A stretch of 64,000 bases of DNA from Collinsella tanakaei (GTDB lineage: Bacteria > Actinomycetota > Coriobacteriia > Coriobacteriales > Coriobacteriaceae): positions 1 to 64,000 of the forward strand of contig NZ_JADYTL010000010.1 in the NCBI RefSeq assembly GCF_021531055.1. The letters are read 5' to 3'. This document shows positions 17,801 to 26,542 of this stretch, one piece after another (position 1 is the stretch's first letter; each line of letters begins with the position of its first letter). The position numbers were made by a program, and so were the translations under genes. The notes under the pieces were generated by a model, which was not told where the DNA came from, did not search any database, and worked only from the letters and a program-made list of their open reading frames with translations.

Positions 17801-19500
17801 ACGCCCTCACCACCGACCAGGTCCAGGAGATCCTCGAGGGGTCCGGCAAGATCTACACCGTGCTCAAGATCGACGAGGTGTCGAACCTCGGCGCGGCGCG
17901 CATCCGCGTCCGCTCGCTCATGGCCGCCCTCAAGGACCAGGAGGCCGAGCGCGCCGCCGCGGCCGCTGCCGCCGGTGAGGCCTACGAGCCCGGTGACGCC
18001 GCGCCCGTGACGCCGAGTGGCGATGCCCCGGCGTTCGCCACGCACAAGTACGCGCTGTCCGCGCAGCGCCGCGCTAACTCCGCTGCGTTCGAGAAGGTGC
18101 CCTTCACCGAGGAGATGCGCGATGCGGGCTACACTATCCTGTGCCCGCAGATGGCGCCGATCCACTTCGACCTGGTGAAGGAGGTCATGAAGGCGGGCGG
18201 CTACAACTTCGAGCTGTTGCCCTCCACCGATCGCGGCGCCGTCGAGGCCGGCCTGCGCTACGTGAACAACGACATCTGCTACCCGTCGATTCTCGTGACC
18301 GGCCAGATCATGGAGGCCATCGAGAGCGGCCGCTACGACCTGTCCAAGACCGCGGTCATCATCTCCCAGACCGGTGGCGGCTGCCGCGCCACCAACTACA
18401 TCGCGCTCATCCGCAAGGCGCTGCGCGAGTCCGGTCACCCCGAGATCCCCGTGATCAGTCTGGCCGCCGTCAAGCTCGACGAGTCCAACCCCGGCTTCAA
18501 GCTGTCGCCCGGCCTGCTCAAGGCCGCCGTGTACTGCGTGCTGTTCGGCGACGTGATGATGCAGATGCTCTATCGCTGCCGCCCCTACGAGGCTACGCCG
18601 GGCGCCGCGAACGCGCTGTTCGAGGAGTACATGGCGCGCGCCCGCAAGCTCGCGCCCAAGTTCACGCGCCGCAGCTTCACCAAGCTGTCGCGCGAGGCCA
18701 TCCACGCCTTCGACACCATGCCGCTCGTCGGCGAGGGCTCCAAGCCGCGCGTGGGCGTGGTCGGCGAGATCCTCGTCAAGTTCCATCCCACCGCGAACAA
18801 CCATGTGGTCGAGGTCATCGAGCACGAGGGCTGCGAGGCCGTGGTCCCGGGTCTGCTCGACTTCTTCCTGTACTCGATGAGCAACGCCAAGGTGCAGAAG
18901 GACGAGCTCGGCAGCTCCGCGGCATCGCGTGCCGCGATGGACGCGGCGATCGCGGCGGTCGACTGGATGCGCAAGCCGGTCGACGACCTGCTGGAGAAGT
19001 CCGTGCGCTTCGAGCGCCCCGAGCCCATCTCCGTTATGGCCGAGAAGGCCAACACGGTTCTGTCGCTGTGCAACAACATGGGCGAGGGCTGGTTGCTCAC
19101 CGCCGAGATGCTCGACCTCATCGATCACGGCGCGCCCAACATCATCTGCACGCAGCCGTTCGCCTGCCTGCCCAACCACGTGGTGGGCAAGGCCGTGATC
19201 AAGGAGCTACGCCGCCTGCATCCCGAGAGCAACATCGTGGCCGTCGACTACGACCCGGGTGCTTCGGAGGTGAACCAGCTGAACCGTATCAAGCTCATGA
19301 TCTCGGTCGCCAAGGAGAACATGCGCGCGGGCAAGGGCTTCACGATGGAGCATATCAAACCGCTCGAGATGGACGCCGTGGATTCCAAGTTCCGTCCGCA
19401 TCACGACGAGGACGAGGGCGCCTCGGGGTCCTGCACCGCCTGCGGCGCGGTAAGCGAGGAGGCCGTGGCAGCCGTCGCCGACCGTCTGATGGGAAAATAG
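14875..19500 (+). CDS. 2-hydroxyacyl-CoA dehydratase activase, giant fused form
   Basis: The 1541-residue fusion carries two BadF/BcrA-type ATPase (ASKHA fold) domains. The phosphate loops are GIDVGSTTVKLAV near residue 30 and GIDAGSTTMKAAM near residue 345, and cluster-binding Cys residues occur in NEACSSGCGSF near 463. A CGRCSNNC motif near 627 precedes a DUF2229-like region to about 900. The C-terminal part resembles dehydratase D-component/HgdB-type sequence, with Cys motifs such as ICTQPFACLPNH near 1423. Activases use ATP to inject an electron into 2-hydroxyacyl-CoA dehydratases during amino-acid fermentation, but no dehydratase subunit genes are adjacent. The start overlaps the TetR gene, and the stop codon lies inside a palindromic repeat. 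Confidence 0.85.
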   Translation: MSEDSKMDGTAVPEGAIWNPDNVYGTLHLGIDVGSTTVKLAVLNDDNGIVYAKYQRHHTDVRACARDLFAGAVGLLGDTPMTCAITGSGGLLLSQWLGLEFVQEVIASKRAVETLIPATDVAIELGGEDAKIIYFDQGIEQRMNGTCAGGTGAFIDQMATLLHTDASGLNELAKGATTIYPIASRCGVFAKTDVQPLLNEGARPEDVAASIFQAVVTQTISGLACGRPIRGNVAFLGGPLQYLSELRHRFYITLELDEAHRIVPENAHLFVASGAAMARESDKLSTFPELIAAIDALGDTQGSEVARLDPLFADDEAYRAFKDRHDREVVPKGDLASYAGGRVFIGIDAGSTTMKAAMVGEDGQLLHTWYGNNNGDILGTAKTIMADFYAHIPAGCTIGHVTTTGYGEALLIEALKADSGEIETVAHLRGAKAFLPGVEFILDIGGQDMKCLRVRDGVIEHIMLNEACSSGCGSFIESFAVSMNMDVRAFAEEAIRAKNPVDLGSRCTVFMNSRVKQAQKEGATVGDIAAGLSYSVIKNALFKVIKLRDPKEIGTKVIVQGGTFMSDATLRAFEQLTGVDAIRPDIAGCMGAYGAALLARDRAGEAGVSTILTADEIATLTVTQKHARCGRCSNNCQLTINDFGGGRRFITGNRCEKGAGHKKTKTEAPNLFARKNELLFDRPVLDEADAPRGTVGIPRALNMYENYPFWHTFFTKLGFRVVLSDNSSKKVYEAGIESMPSESVCYPAKLSHGHIMNLIDKDVDFIWMPCIRWERKEDEAAGNCYNCPIVMSYPTALGLNIDDIAANDVEFMYPFVPYHDKIELKRRLYQLIAVDRVADAEAGRGRVRGPKITRSEIDAAVNAAYEADAAFHEQIQTMGEETIAWIEEHGGHGIVLAGRPYHNDPEINHALPELISSFGFAVLTEDSVAHLVKPDRPIRVVDQWMFHSRLYRAAKLVTLRNDLDLIQLNSFGCGLDALTTDQVQEILEGSGKIYTVLKIDEVSNLGAARIRVRSLMAALKDQEAERAAAAAAAGEAYEPGDAAPVTPSGDAPAFATHKYALSAQRRANSAAFEKVPFTEEMRDAGYTILCPQMAPIHFDLVKEVMKAGGYNFELLPSTDRGAVEAGLRYVNNDICYPSILVTGQIMEAIESGRYDLSKTAVIISQTGGGCRATNYIALIRKALRESGHPEIPVISLAAVKLDESNPGFKLSPGLLKAAVYCVLFGDVMMQMLYRCRPYEATPGAANALFEEYMARARKLAPKFTRRSFTKLSREAIHAFDTMPLVGEGSKPRVGVVGEILVKFHPTANNHVVEVIEHEGCEAVVPGLLDFFLYSMSNAKVQKDELGSSAASRAAMDAAIAAVDWMRKPVDDLLEKSVRFERPEPISVMAEKANTVLSLCNNMGEGWLLTAEMLDLIDHGAPNIICTQPFACLPNHVVGKAVIKELRRLHPESNIVAVDYDPGASEVNQLNRIKLMISVAKENMRAGKGFTMEHIKPLEMDAVDSKFRPHHDEDEGASGSCTACGAVSEEAVAAVADRLMGK

Positions 19501-19567
19501 GGACAGTCCCCTTTTTCCCAGTTCGTATCCGGCAGGGCGGGAAAATAGGGACAGTCCCCATTTTCCC
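19490..19567. repeat. Tandem pair of GGGACAGTCCCC palindromes
   Basis: Copies at 19490-19520 and 19539-19567 each have GGGAAAA/TTTTCCC arms around AGGGACAGTCCCC. The first copy supplies the stop codon and the last residues (GK) of the activase; the second ends 1 base before the coaX stop. They probably serve as a bidirectional terminator. Confidence 0.75.
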
Positions 19568-19568
19568 G

Positions 19569-20354
19569 CTATTTCCGGTTCGCCGCCCACAGCAGGGCGA
19601 GGCCGCGCAGCGTGAGGGTGTCGTCCACGGCTGCGTCGTGGCGCAGCAGCGCGGCGATGGTCGCGGCGCCCTTGCCGGTCACGATGACGGTGGGATCGGC
19701 GAGCCCGGCCTCGGCGATCGCGGCGTCGAGCAGGCCGTCGATGCGCGCGACCTCGCCGAAGACCACGCCCGACTGCATGGCGGCGCGGGTGTTGCGGCCG
19801 ATGACGCGCGCCGGCGCGCGCAGTTCGATGATGGGCAGGCGCGCGGCCGCCGCGGCGAGCGAGCGGGCGCCGAGCGCGACGCCCGGCGCGATGATGCCGC
19901 CGGCGAACGCTCCGCGGTCGTCGATGATCTCGAAGTTGGTCGTGGTGCCCAGGTCGACCACGACCGCCGGCGCGCCGTAGGCGGTCCGTGCGGCGACCAC
20001 GTCGGCGATGCGGTCCGGCCCCACCTCGGATGGGTCGTCGTAGCGCATCTGGACGCCGGTCTTGAGACCCGGCCCCACCACGAGCGGCCGCCTGTCGCAA
20101 AGGGCGGCGAGCGCTTGGCGCCAGGTGTCGGTCAGCGAGGGGACCACGCACGAGAGGATGGCGCCGTCGATGTCGCGGGCGTCGAGCAGTGCGAGCGCCT
20201 GGCGCACCTGGATGCGCGCCTCGTCGCAGGTGAGCGGCTGCTGGGTCGTGAACTCGCATGAGCCCAGCAGCTCGGGCGCGTCGCCGTCGTCGGCGGTGAA
20301 CAGCCCGAAGCGCGTGGTGGTGTTCCCCACGTCGACGGTCAGAACCCGCTCCAT
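19569..20354 (-). CDS. coaX: Type III pantothenate kinase
   Basis: The 261-residue CoaX-type enzyme catalyses the first step of coenzyme A synthesis, ATP-dependent phosphorylation of pantothenate. It has the ASKHA fold. Visible motifs are DVGNTTTRFGLF at the N-terminus (phosphate 1), GPDRIADVVAA near residue 109 with the catalytic Asp, and VVVDLGTTTNFEII (phosphate 2). Length matches the family. It is convergent with the activase gene and divergent from the OPT transporter, with a GGAGGA ribosome site directly before start 20354. Confidence 0.93.
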   Translation of the reverse strand: MERVLTVDVGNTTTRFGLFTADDGDAPELLGSCEFTTQQPLTCDEARIQVRQALALLDARDIDGAILSCVVPSLTDTWRQALAALCDRRPLVVGPGLKTGVQMRYDDPSEVGPDRIADVVAARTAYGAPAVVVDLGTTTNFEIIDDRGAFAGGIIAPGVALGARSLAAAAARLPIIELRAPARVIGRNTRAAMQSGVVFGEVARIDGLLDAAIAEAGLADPTVIVTGKGAATIAALLRHDAAVDDTLTLRGLALLWAANRK

Positions 20355-20421
20355 ATCGTCCTCCTCTGTAAAATAACCCCTGGGGTAATTCTACATGGTG
20401 CCCCGAGGCTCGTGGGCATTG

Positions 20422-20427
20422 TATAAT
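20422..20427 (+). promoter_or_regulatory. Consensus -10 box upstream of the OPT gene
   Basis: A perfect TATAAT lies 68 bases before the OPT start in an otherwise GC-rich stretch. No good -35 is seen 17 bases upstream. A near-palindrome TAACCCC-T-GGGGTAA at about 20373-20388 between the divergent genes may be an operator. Confidence 0.5.
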
Positions 20428-20494
20428 CTCACGCGTCCGTTCCGTAACCCGACTTCCCGGTTCGAGGGGAAGCGGATATACGAGGGAGAACAAC

Positions 20495-22195
20495 ATGAGC
20501 TCTACGAGCGACCGCGCGGGTCTGCGCGGGCAGCTGTCGGCGGCCGGCATTCTGATCGGTTGCGTCGGCTGCGTCATCATCACGGCGTCGTCGGTCTACA
20601 CCGCCCTCAAGATGGGCTCCCTGCCGTGGCCGACCATCTTCACCTCCATCACCGCACTCGTCCTGTTGCGCGCAGTGGGCAAGACGAGCCTCAACGAAGC
20701 GAATATCACCCAGGTCATCATGTCCGCCGGTTCCATGGTCGCGGGCGGTTTGGCCTTCACCATCCCCGGCATCTGGATGCTCGGCATGACCGATCAGGTG
20801 GGCTGGGGCGAGATGCTCGCGGTGGCGCTCGCCGGCACGTTGCTCGGCCTCGTGTGCACCGCGCTCATCCAGCGGCACTTCGTCGAGGAGTCCGACCTCG
20901 AGTACCCCATCGGCACCGCCGCGGCCGAGACGCTGCTCGCCAGCCGTGACGGCGGCTCCACCGGGCGCAAGCTCTTCGGCTCCATGGCGATCGCCGGCCT
21001 GTGGTGCGTGGCGCGCGACGTGTTCGCCCTTATGCCCTCGCTCGTGCTGCAGCTGCCGGTGCCGGGCGTGGCCTTCGGCATCCAGAACTCGCCGATGCGC
21101 TGGGCCGTGGGCTTTTTGGCCGGTCGCCGCTCCATCGTCTACTGGGCGCTCGGCGCCGTGCTCGGCTGGTTCGGCATCGTGGTCGGCGGCGACGCCATCG
21201 GCCTGTGGGATACGGAAACGGCGCAGGGCATCGTGAGCAGCCTCGGCATGGGGCTCATGATGGGGTCCGGCGCGGGCGTGGTGATCCGCGACATCGCGCT
21301 GCCGGTGCTGCGGCGCGCGCGCATCAAGACGGTCGCCCACGGCGGCGCGTCGGCCGGTGAGCCGGAAGCGCACCAGGACGCACCGCAGGGCTTCGTTTCC
21401 CGCTTCATCTCGCGCTACGACGCCGGCGTGCTCGCGCTCATGGCCGCGGCCGCGGCGCTCATCGTGTGCTTCGTCCTCGACCTCGGCCCCGTGGTCGCCG
21501 TCGTCGTGGTGCTGCTCGCCTTCGTGACGGCCATCATGAGCGCGCAGTCCGTCGGTCAGTCGGGCATCGACCCCATGGAGATCTTCGGCCTCATCGTGTT
21601 GCTGTTCGTGGCGGCGTTCTCCGAGGCAACGCAGGTGCAGCTGTTCTTCGTCGCGGGCATCATCGCGGTGGCGTGCGGTCTTGCGGGAGACGTCATGAGC
21701 GATTTCAAGACCGGCCAGATCATCGGCACGAGTCCGCGTTCCATGTGGTTCGGCCAGGCGATCGGCGCGGTGCTGGGAACGTTCGTCGCCGTGGCAGTCA
21801 TGGTCGCGCTCGTGACGGCCTACGGACCCGAGGCGTTCGGCACGGACGCGCTGTTCGTGTCCGCCCAGGCCAACGTCGTCGCCACGATGGTGTCGGGTAT
21901 CCCGAGCGTGCCGGGCTTCGCGATCGGGCTGCTCGCCGGCGCGGTGCTCTACGTGGCGGGCATTCCCTCGATGATGCTCGGCCTCGGCGTGTACCTGCCG
22001 TTTTACATGTCCATCTCGACCGTGCTCGGCGCCGTGGTCCGCTCGGCCTACGACCGCGTCTGCGCCGTCCGCGGAACGGATGCGGAGGCTTCGGAGGAGG
22101 CGGGCGTGGTCGTCGCCTCGGGCGTGCTCGGCGGCGAGTCCATCGTGGGTGTCATCGTGGCCTTCGCGACCGTGGCGTCCGGTCTTGCGGGCTGA
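20495..22195 (+). CDS. OPT/YSL family oligopeptide transporter
   Basis: The 566-residue polytopic membrane protein has about 14-16 hydrophobic spans. The N-terminal GILIGCVGCVIITASSVYTA and the TSITALVLLRAVGK and ADVMSDFKTGQIIG-like loop (GDVMSDFKTGQIIGTSPRSM near residue 400) are characteristic of prokaryotic OPT transporters. The family imports oligopeptides or metal-siderophore/nicotianamine-type complexes using proton motive force. Substrate here is unknown. The ribosome site GAGGGAGAA precedes start 20495. It appears monocistronic, with 172 bp before the next gene. Confidence 0.87.
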   Translation: MSSTSDRAGLRGQLSAAGILIGCVGCVIITASSVYTALKMGSLPWPTIFTSITALVLLRAVGKTSLNEANITQVIMSAGSMVAGGLAFTIPGIWMLGMTDQVGWGEMLAVALAGTLLGLVCTALIQRHFVEESDLEYPIGTAAAETLLASRDGGSTGRKLFGSMAIAGLWCVARDVFALMPSLVLQLPVPGVAFGIQNSPMRWAVGFLAGRRSIVYWALGAVLGWFGIVVGGDAIGLWDTETAQGIVSSLGMGLMMGSGAGVVIRDIALPVLRRARIKTVAHGGASAGEPEAHQDAPQGFVSRFISRYDAGVLALMAAAAALIVCFVLDLGPVVAVVVVLLAFVTAIMSAQSVGQSGIDPMEIFGLIVLLFVAAFSEATQVQLFFVAGIIAVACGLAGDVMSDFKTGQIIGTSPRSMWFGQAIGAVLGTFVAVAVMVALVTAYGPEAFGTDALFVSAQANVVATMVSGIPSVPGFAIGLLAGAVLYVAGIPSMMLGLGVYLPFYMSISTVLGAVVRSAYDRVCAVRGTDAEASEEAGVVVASGVLGGESIVGVIVAFATVASGLAG

Positions 22196-22367
22196 TGCGG
22201 GATCCGCTCGGGATCGTCGATCGTTCCGTGCGAACGACAGCGATTTCCCGTTGTCTTCGTTCGGGGGATTGTCGCGGCTTCAGGTGGGTATCAGCTTGTA
22301 GTACCATAACGGATACCTGCGGGCCGGTCGCGCCCGCCCGCACGATCGCATAGGAAAGGAGCCCCCT

Positions 22368-22649
22368 GTGGCTGTCAACGAGAAGCTGCTGCTTGCCGTC
22401 CTCGAGGAGATCCGCCCGAACCTGCAGGCCGACGGCGGCGATATGGAGTATCACGGCGTCGACGAGAACGGCGTCGTCTCCCTCGAGCTCACCGGTCACT
22501 GCGCCGGCTGCCCCATGAGCCAGCTCACGCTCTCCATGGGTATCGAGCGCATCCTGAAGGAGCACGTGCCCGGCGTCACGAGCGTCGTGGCCGTCAACGA
22601 GATGGGCGGCGACATGTCCGACCTGTACGACGAGTACGCCCCGTTCTAA
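22368..22649 (+). CDS. NifU C-terminal domain protein (Fe-S scaffold)
   Basis: The 93-residue single-domain protein matches the C-terminal NifU/Nfu scaffold that holds and delivers [4Fe-4S] clusters. The hallmark CxxC is in GHCAGCPMSQLTLSMG near residues 44-47. GTG 22368 is the start, with AAAGGAG 7 bases upstream, and no ATG gives a full domain. It is a stand-alone gene with lgt downstream on the same strand after 147 bp. Confidence 0.92.
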   Translation: MAVNEKLLLAVLEEIRPNLQADGGDMEYHGVDENGVVSLELTGHCAGCPMSQLTLSMGIERILKEHVPGVTSVVAVNEMGGDMSDLYDEYAPF

Positions 22650-22796
22650 TCGCGGCGTCAAACGACCTGTGCGCGATGCGGCCACCTCACCGTGGCCGCA
22701 TCGTCTGTATAGGGACCGAATACGAGATGCGGCGTCCCACCCGCTTTGCTTCGCACGGGCGCCGTCGTTCGTCCCGTCCCGCTCGAAGGGGGTATC

Positions 22797-23615
22797 GTGC
22801 TCAACGAGCTCTACCATAGCCTGGATCCCGTCGCGTTTTCGTGGGGGCCGATCACGATCTACTGGTACGGCCTGGCCTATATCGTCGGCTCGATCCTCAC
22901 GGCGATCGTCATGTACCGCACCCAGCGTCGCTGGAAGCTCGGCGTGTCGCTCGAGGACCTCGTGACGGTCGTCACCGGTGTCGTGCTCGGTCTCATCGTC
23001 GGGGCGCGCCTGTTCTACGTCGTCTTCTACGGGGCGGGCTACTATCTCGAGAACCCGCTGGAGATCTTCGCGCTCAACCACGGCGGCATGAGCTTCCACG
23101 GCGGCCTTGTCGGCGGTATCGTGGGCGGCGCGCTCGTGTGCCGCCTGTACCGCCTGTCGGTGTGGACCATCGCCGACCTCGCGGTGATCGGCGCGCCGGC
23201 GGCGCTGTTTTTGGGCCGCTGCGCGAACTTCGTCAACGGCGAGCTGTGGGGCAAACCAACGGACCTGCCGTGGGGCGTGGTGTTCGAGAGCGGGGGAGAC
23301 ATCGCGCGGCACCCCTCGCAGCTGTACGAGGCCCTGCTCGAGGGCGTCGTGCTGTTCTGCATCATGCAGGTGCTCTCGCGCCGCACGCCGATCCCGCCCC
23401 AAGGGACGTTCATGGGCGTGTTCGTGGCGTGGTACGGCGTGGCGCGCATCCTCGTCGAGTTCGTGCGCGTGCCGGACGCGCAGCTCGGCTACCTGTTCGG
23501 CGGCGTCATCACCATGGGGCAGCTGCTGAGCCTGCCGCTCGTGGTCATCGGCGTCGCCCTGATCGCGTACGCACAGCGCGCCGACAGGCCGCAGCGCGCC
23601 TATATCGAGGAATGA
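22797..23615 (+). CDS. lgt: Prolipoprotein diacylglyceryl transferase
   Basis: Lgt moves a diacylglyceryl group from phosphatidylglycerol to the lipobox Cys of prelipoproteins in the cytoplasmic membrane. The 272-residue sequence shows seven spans, the signature NHGGMSFHGGLVGG with the essential His, GRCANFVNGELWG with the conserved Arg/Asn, and RHPSQLYEALLEG. GTG 22797 is chosen because GAAGGGGG lies 5 bases upstream; the 17 residues readable further upstream are not membrane-like. A substrate in this window is the MetQ lipoprotein. Confidence 0.94.
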   Translation: MLNELYHSLDPVAFSWGPITIYWYGLAYIVGSILTAIVMYRTQRRWKLGVSLEDLVTVVTGVVLGLIVGARLFYVVFYGAGYYLENPLEIFALNHGGMSFHGGLVGGIVGGALVCRLYRLSVWTIADLAVIGAPAALFLGRCANFVNGELWGKPTDLPWGVVFESGGDIARHPSQLYEALLEGVVLFCIMQVLSRRTPIPPQGTFMGVFVAWYGVARILVEFVRVPDAQLGYLFGGVITMGQLLSLPLVVIGVALIAYAQRADRPQRAYIEE

Positions 23616-23725
23616 GGGTTACAGGGATATACGGGTGAGGTGTCTGCTCGAACGGCGAGCGGGTACCGATGGCTTGACGTGAACGTGTCGGTGTCGGGGG
23701 GGGATGACCGAAAGGACGATACCGT

Positions 23726-25831
23726 ATGGCATCACGCGACAACCGCCGAGGTCCCTGCGTGCGCGAGCTGTTGTTCGCGCGCTACCGCCCTGCCCAGACG
23801 GCGGCGGCATGCGCCATGGCGCTGCTCGTGGCGATCGCGGCCTCACTCGATCCCGCGGCTTCCTCCTATGAGGCGATCCGGCGCATCGACCCCGATGCGA
23901 CCGGTGCGCTCTACATCTGCTACGAGGTGCTGCTTTCGTGCTCCGGGCGCGTATCGGCGCCCGCCTTGCTCGCGCTCGCCGGTCTGGCGGCGCTTCCCAT
24001 CCGCGCCGTCGTGTTCGGCATGCGGAGCGCCCGGAGACCTTCGGTGCTGCTGCCGGCACTCGGTTTCGCCTGCTGCATGGTGGTGGGGAAAAGCTACGAT
24101 GTGGCCGGTGACGCCTCGTTGGTGCTCGGCGGTGCGAGCCGCATCATCGAGTCGCTTGTCGCCGCGGCGGGCTGGTGCATCTGCGGTATCGTCGGGATCA
24201 CCGTGCTGTTCGAGCTGTTCGATCGAGCGGGGCGGCGGCGGGAGCATACGGGCGCGCGGGGTGCGGACACGCTCGCGCGTATCGCGTGGCGCCTGTTCGA
24301 CCGGCATCCGTTCGCCGTGCCGTTTTCCGTGCTGATCGTCGCGTGGCTGCCGGCGCTTGTCGCCAGCGTCCCCGGGGTGTTCATGGGCGACACGGGCGAC
24401 CAGATCCGTCAGTGGTTCGGTCTGCCGAGCGGGACGAGTTCGTATCTCGAACTGCTCGACCCGGACGTGCTGCTCAACGGCCACCATCCCGTGGTGCACA
24501 CCGCGATCCTCGGCGGATGCGTGCAGCTCGGCATGGCAGTGTTCGGCGACGAGAACGTCGGGCTGTTCATCTACACGGCCCTGCAGTTCGCGGCGACCGC
24601 CGCCTGCGCGGCGTATCTGGTGTCCACGCTCAGGCGGCTCGGCGCCCCTGCGGGCGCCCGCGCGGTTGTGCTCGTGATCTTCGCCGTGGTGCCGCTGTTT
24701 TCCAACTATGCCGTGCTGGCCACCAAGGACGTGCTGTTCGCCGACGCCTTCGCGCTGATGGTGGCGCAGGCGGCTATCCTGCTCGCCACGTTCCCGCGCG
24801 CCGGTGCCGTGGTGGGTGCACCGCGCTGGAGTCTTCGCGACGGGGCGCTGTTCATCCTCGCCTGCACGGCAACGGCGGTGCTGCGCAACGGCGGCGTGGT
24901 ATTCCCTGCCGTCATCTGCGCGGCGCTCGCCGTGATCGGTCTTCGTGCCGCGCGCCGCACCGACGGGATCGCCGTGGGGGCGCCCCGCCGTGTCGCCCGC
25001 TGCGCGGTCGCCGCGCTGGTCGTGGCCCTCGCCGTGCAGGTCGCCCTCACCGCCGTCGTCATGCCGGCGCTCCATATCACGCCGGGCAGCCGTCGCGAGG
25101 CGCTCTCCATCCCGTTCCAGCAGACGGCGCGCTACGTGGCAAAGCACGACGGGGCGAACGCCGGTATCGCGGACGGCGCTTCGGATGGGTCGGTGAGCGC
25201 GGAGGAACGCGCGATGATCGACCGCGTGCTCGGCTACGATACCCTGGCGTCCCGCTATGTGCCGACCAAGTCCGACGCGGTCAAAAACGGCTTCAACGAG
25301 CGCGCGACATCCGATGACCTTGCGGCGTACCTACGCGTATGGGCGGCGCAGTTGCTCCGCGACCCGGCCTGCTACCTCTCGGCGACGATCGCCAACTACT
25401 ACGGCTACTTCTATCCCAGCGAGCGGACGCCCTGGATGTACACCGCGGCGTCAAGCGATACGATCATGGCGCGCGAGGAGAACCGCGCGCAGTTCGATTT
25501 CCATCGCTGGTTCACGCCGGTATCCGAGGCGCTCGGCCACGCGGTCGACCTCTACCGGACGGCATGGCTGCAGCTGCCGGTCCTCTCCCTGGCGATGACG
25601 TCGGCGCCGTATGTGTGGCTGCTGGTGCTGCTGCTCGTGTATCTGGTGCGCGAGCGCCGCTGGCGTTCCTGCGCCCTGCTGCTGCCGCTCGTCGCGGTGC
25701 TCGCCGTGTGCCTCATCGGTCCCTGTAACGGGTCGACCTACCTGCGCTACCTGTATCCGGTGATGTTCACGCTGCCCTTTGCCGGTACCGCGGCACTCGG
25801 GGCGTGGAAACAGGCCGGGGTCGTTGCGTGA
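23726..25831 (+). CDS. Large polytopic membrane protein, DUF6020-like / GT-C-like
   Basis: The 701-residue protein has a dozen or more membrane spans. A signature-like acidic loop (VPGVFMGDTGDQIRQWFG near residues 216-233) and NGHHPVVHTAILGG near 252 lie after the first third. TKDVLFADAFAL (about 335) and YPSERTPWMYTA (about 560) are other conserved-looking loops. This pattern resembles DUF6020-type proteins and multi-span GT-C glycosyltransferases, where an Asp-rich first loop binds lipid-linked sugar. A role in cell-surface polymer decoration is possible but not shown. Start 23726 has GAAAGGA upstream. No operon partner is evident. Confidence 0.65.
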   Translation: MASRDNRRGPCVRELLFARYRPAQTAAACAMALLVAIAASLDPAASSYEAIRRIDPDATGALYICYEVLLSCSGRVSAPALLALAGLAALPIRAVVFGMRSARRPSVLLPALGFACCMVVGKSYDVAGDASLVLGGASRIIESLVAAAGWCICGIVGITVLFELFDRAGRRREHTGARGADTLARIAWRLFDRHPFAVPFSVLIVAWLPALVASVPGVFMGDTGDQIRQWFGLPSGTSSYLELLDPDVLLNGHHPVVHTAILGGCVQLGMAVFGDENVGLFIYTALQFAATAACAAYLVSTLRRLGAPAGARAVVLVIFAVVPLFSNYAVLATKDVLFADAFALMVAQAAILLATFPRAGAVVGAPRWSLRDGALFILACTATAVLRNGGVVFPAVICAALAVIGLRAARRTDGIAVGAPRRVARCAVAALVVALAVQVALTAVVMPALHITPGSRREALSIPFQQTARYVAKHDGANAGIADGASDGSVSAEERAMIDRVLGYDTLASRYVPTKSDAVKNGFNERATSDDLAAYLRVWAAQLLRDPACYLSATIANYYGYFYPSERTPWMYTAASSDTIMAREENRAQFDFHRWFTPVSEALGHAVDLYRTAWLQLPVLSLAMTSAPYVWLLVLLLVYLVRERRWRSCALLLPLVAVLAVCLIGPCNGSTYLRYLYPVMFTLPFAGTAALGAWKQAGVVA

Positions 25832-25873
25832 CGACTCCCGGCCCGAATCCACCCGTTTTCCCGCGCTGCGCCG

Positions 25874-26533
25874 TTATGCGAAGAGCCGGCGGATCGCGTC
25901 CCGTCCCTCACGGCTGCAGAATAGGATCGCCTCGTCGCCGGCGTGCAGTACGGTGCGACCGTTGGGGACGGTAAGGGTGTCGCCGCGCTCGACGGCGACG
26001 ACGATCGTCTGCGCGGGGAACGCGATGTCGGCGAGCGAAGTGCCGTCGACCTTGGAGCCGGGGTTCACCGTCGCCTGGACGATGCTGTGCTCGTCGCGTC
26101 CGAGCTTCATGAGGGTGAACATGTCGCGCAGGTTCATGCCCTCGTGGATGAAGCGCACGGTGATCTCTGCCTGGTTGATGGCCACATCGACGCCGTTTGC
26201 CGGCGTGAACATCCAGGCGTTTGCCGGGTCGTTCACCCGTGAGATGACGCGCGGAACGGCGAATTCCATCTTGCCGAGCATGGCGATGACGAGGTTCACC
26301 TCGTCCTTGCCCGTCACGACGGCGAGGGCGTCCGCCATGTGGATGCCGGCGCGCTCGAGCACGAGCGGGTCGGTCGCGCTGCCCTCGATCACGGTGCATT
26401 CCGGACACGTGCGGTGCAGGCGCGCGATCGCCTCGGGATGGCTCTCGACGATGGTGACCTTCTCGCCATCGCCGCAGAGTTGGGATGCCAGGTGGGCGCC
26501 GACCTTGCCGCCGCCCGCGATGATGATCTGCAT
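25874..26533 (-). CDS. TrkA/KtrA-type RCK protein (second copy)
   Basis: The 219-residue protein has an N-terminal Rossmann RCK_N domain (MQIIIAGGGKVGAHLASQL, with Glu at the end of the second strand in TIVESHPEAIAR) and a C-terminal TrkA_C domain from about residue 140. Such subunits bind NAD(H), ATP or ADP and gate Trk/Ktr potassium channels from the cytoplasm. It starts 9 bases after the stop of the other RCK gene, so the two are co-translated. No membrane TrkH/KtrB gene is present in the window. Confidence 0.9.
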   Translation of the reverse strand: MQIIIAGGGKVGAHLASQLCGDGEKVTIVESHPEAIARLHRTCPECTVIEGSATDPLVLERAGIHMADALAVVTGKDEVNLVIAMLGKMEFAVPRVISRVNDPANAWMFTPANGVDVAINQAEITVRFIHEGMNLRDMFTLMKLGRDEHSIVQATVNPGSKVDGTSLADIAFPAQTIVVAVERGDTLTVPNGRTVLHAGDEAILFCSREGRDAIRRLFA

Positions 26534-26542
26534 AGCTATCGC

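Noticed and set aside
14809-19179. 1456-codon open frame antisense to the activase
   Set aside because: High-GC codon bias leaves the opposite strand free of stops; the translation is low-complexity Val/Leu/Arg/Gly/His with no domain or ribosome site.
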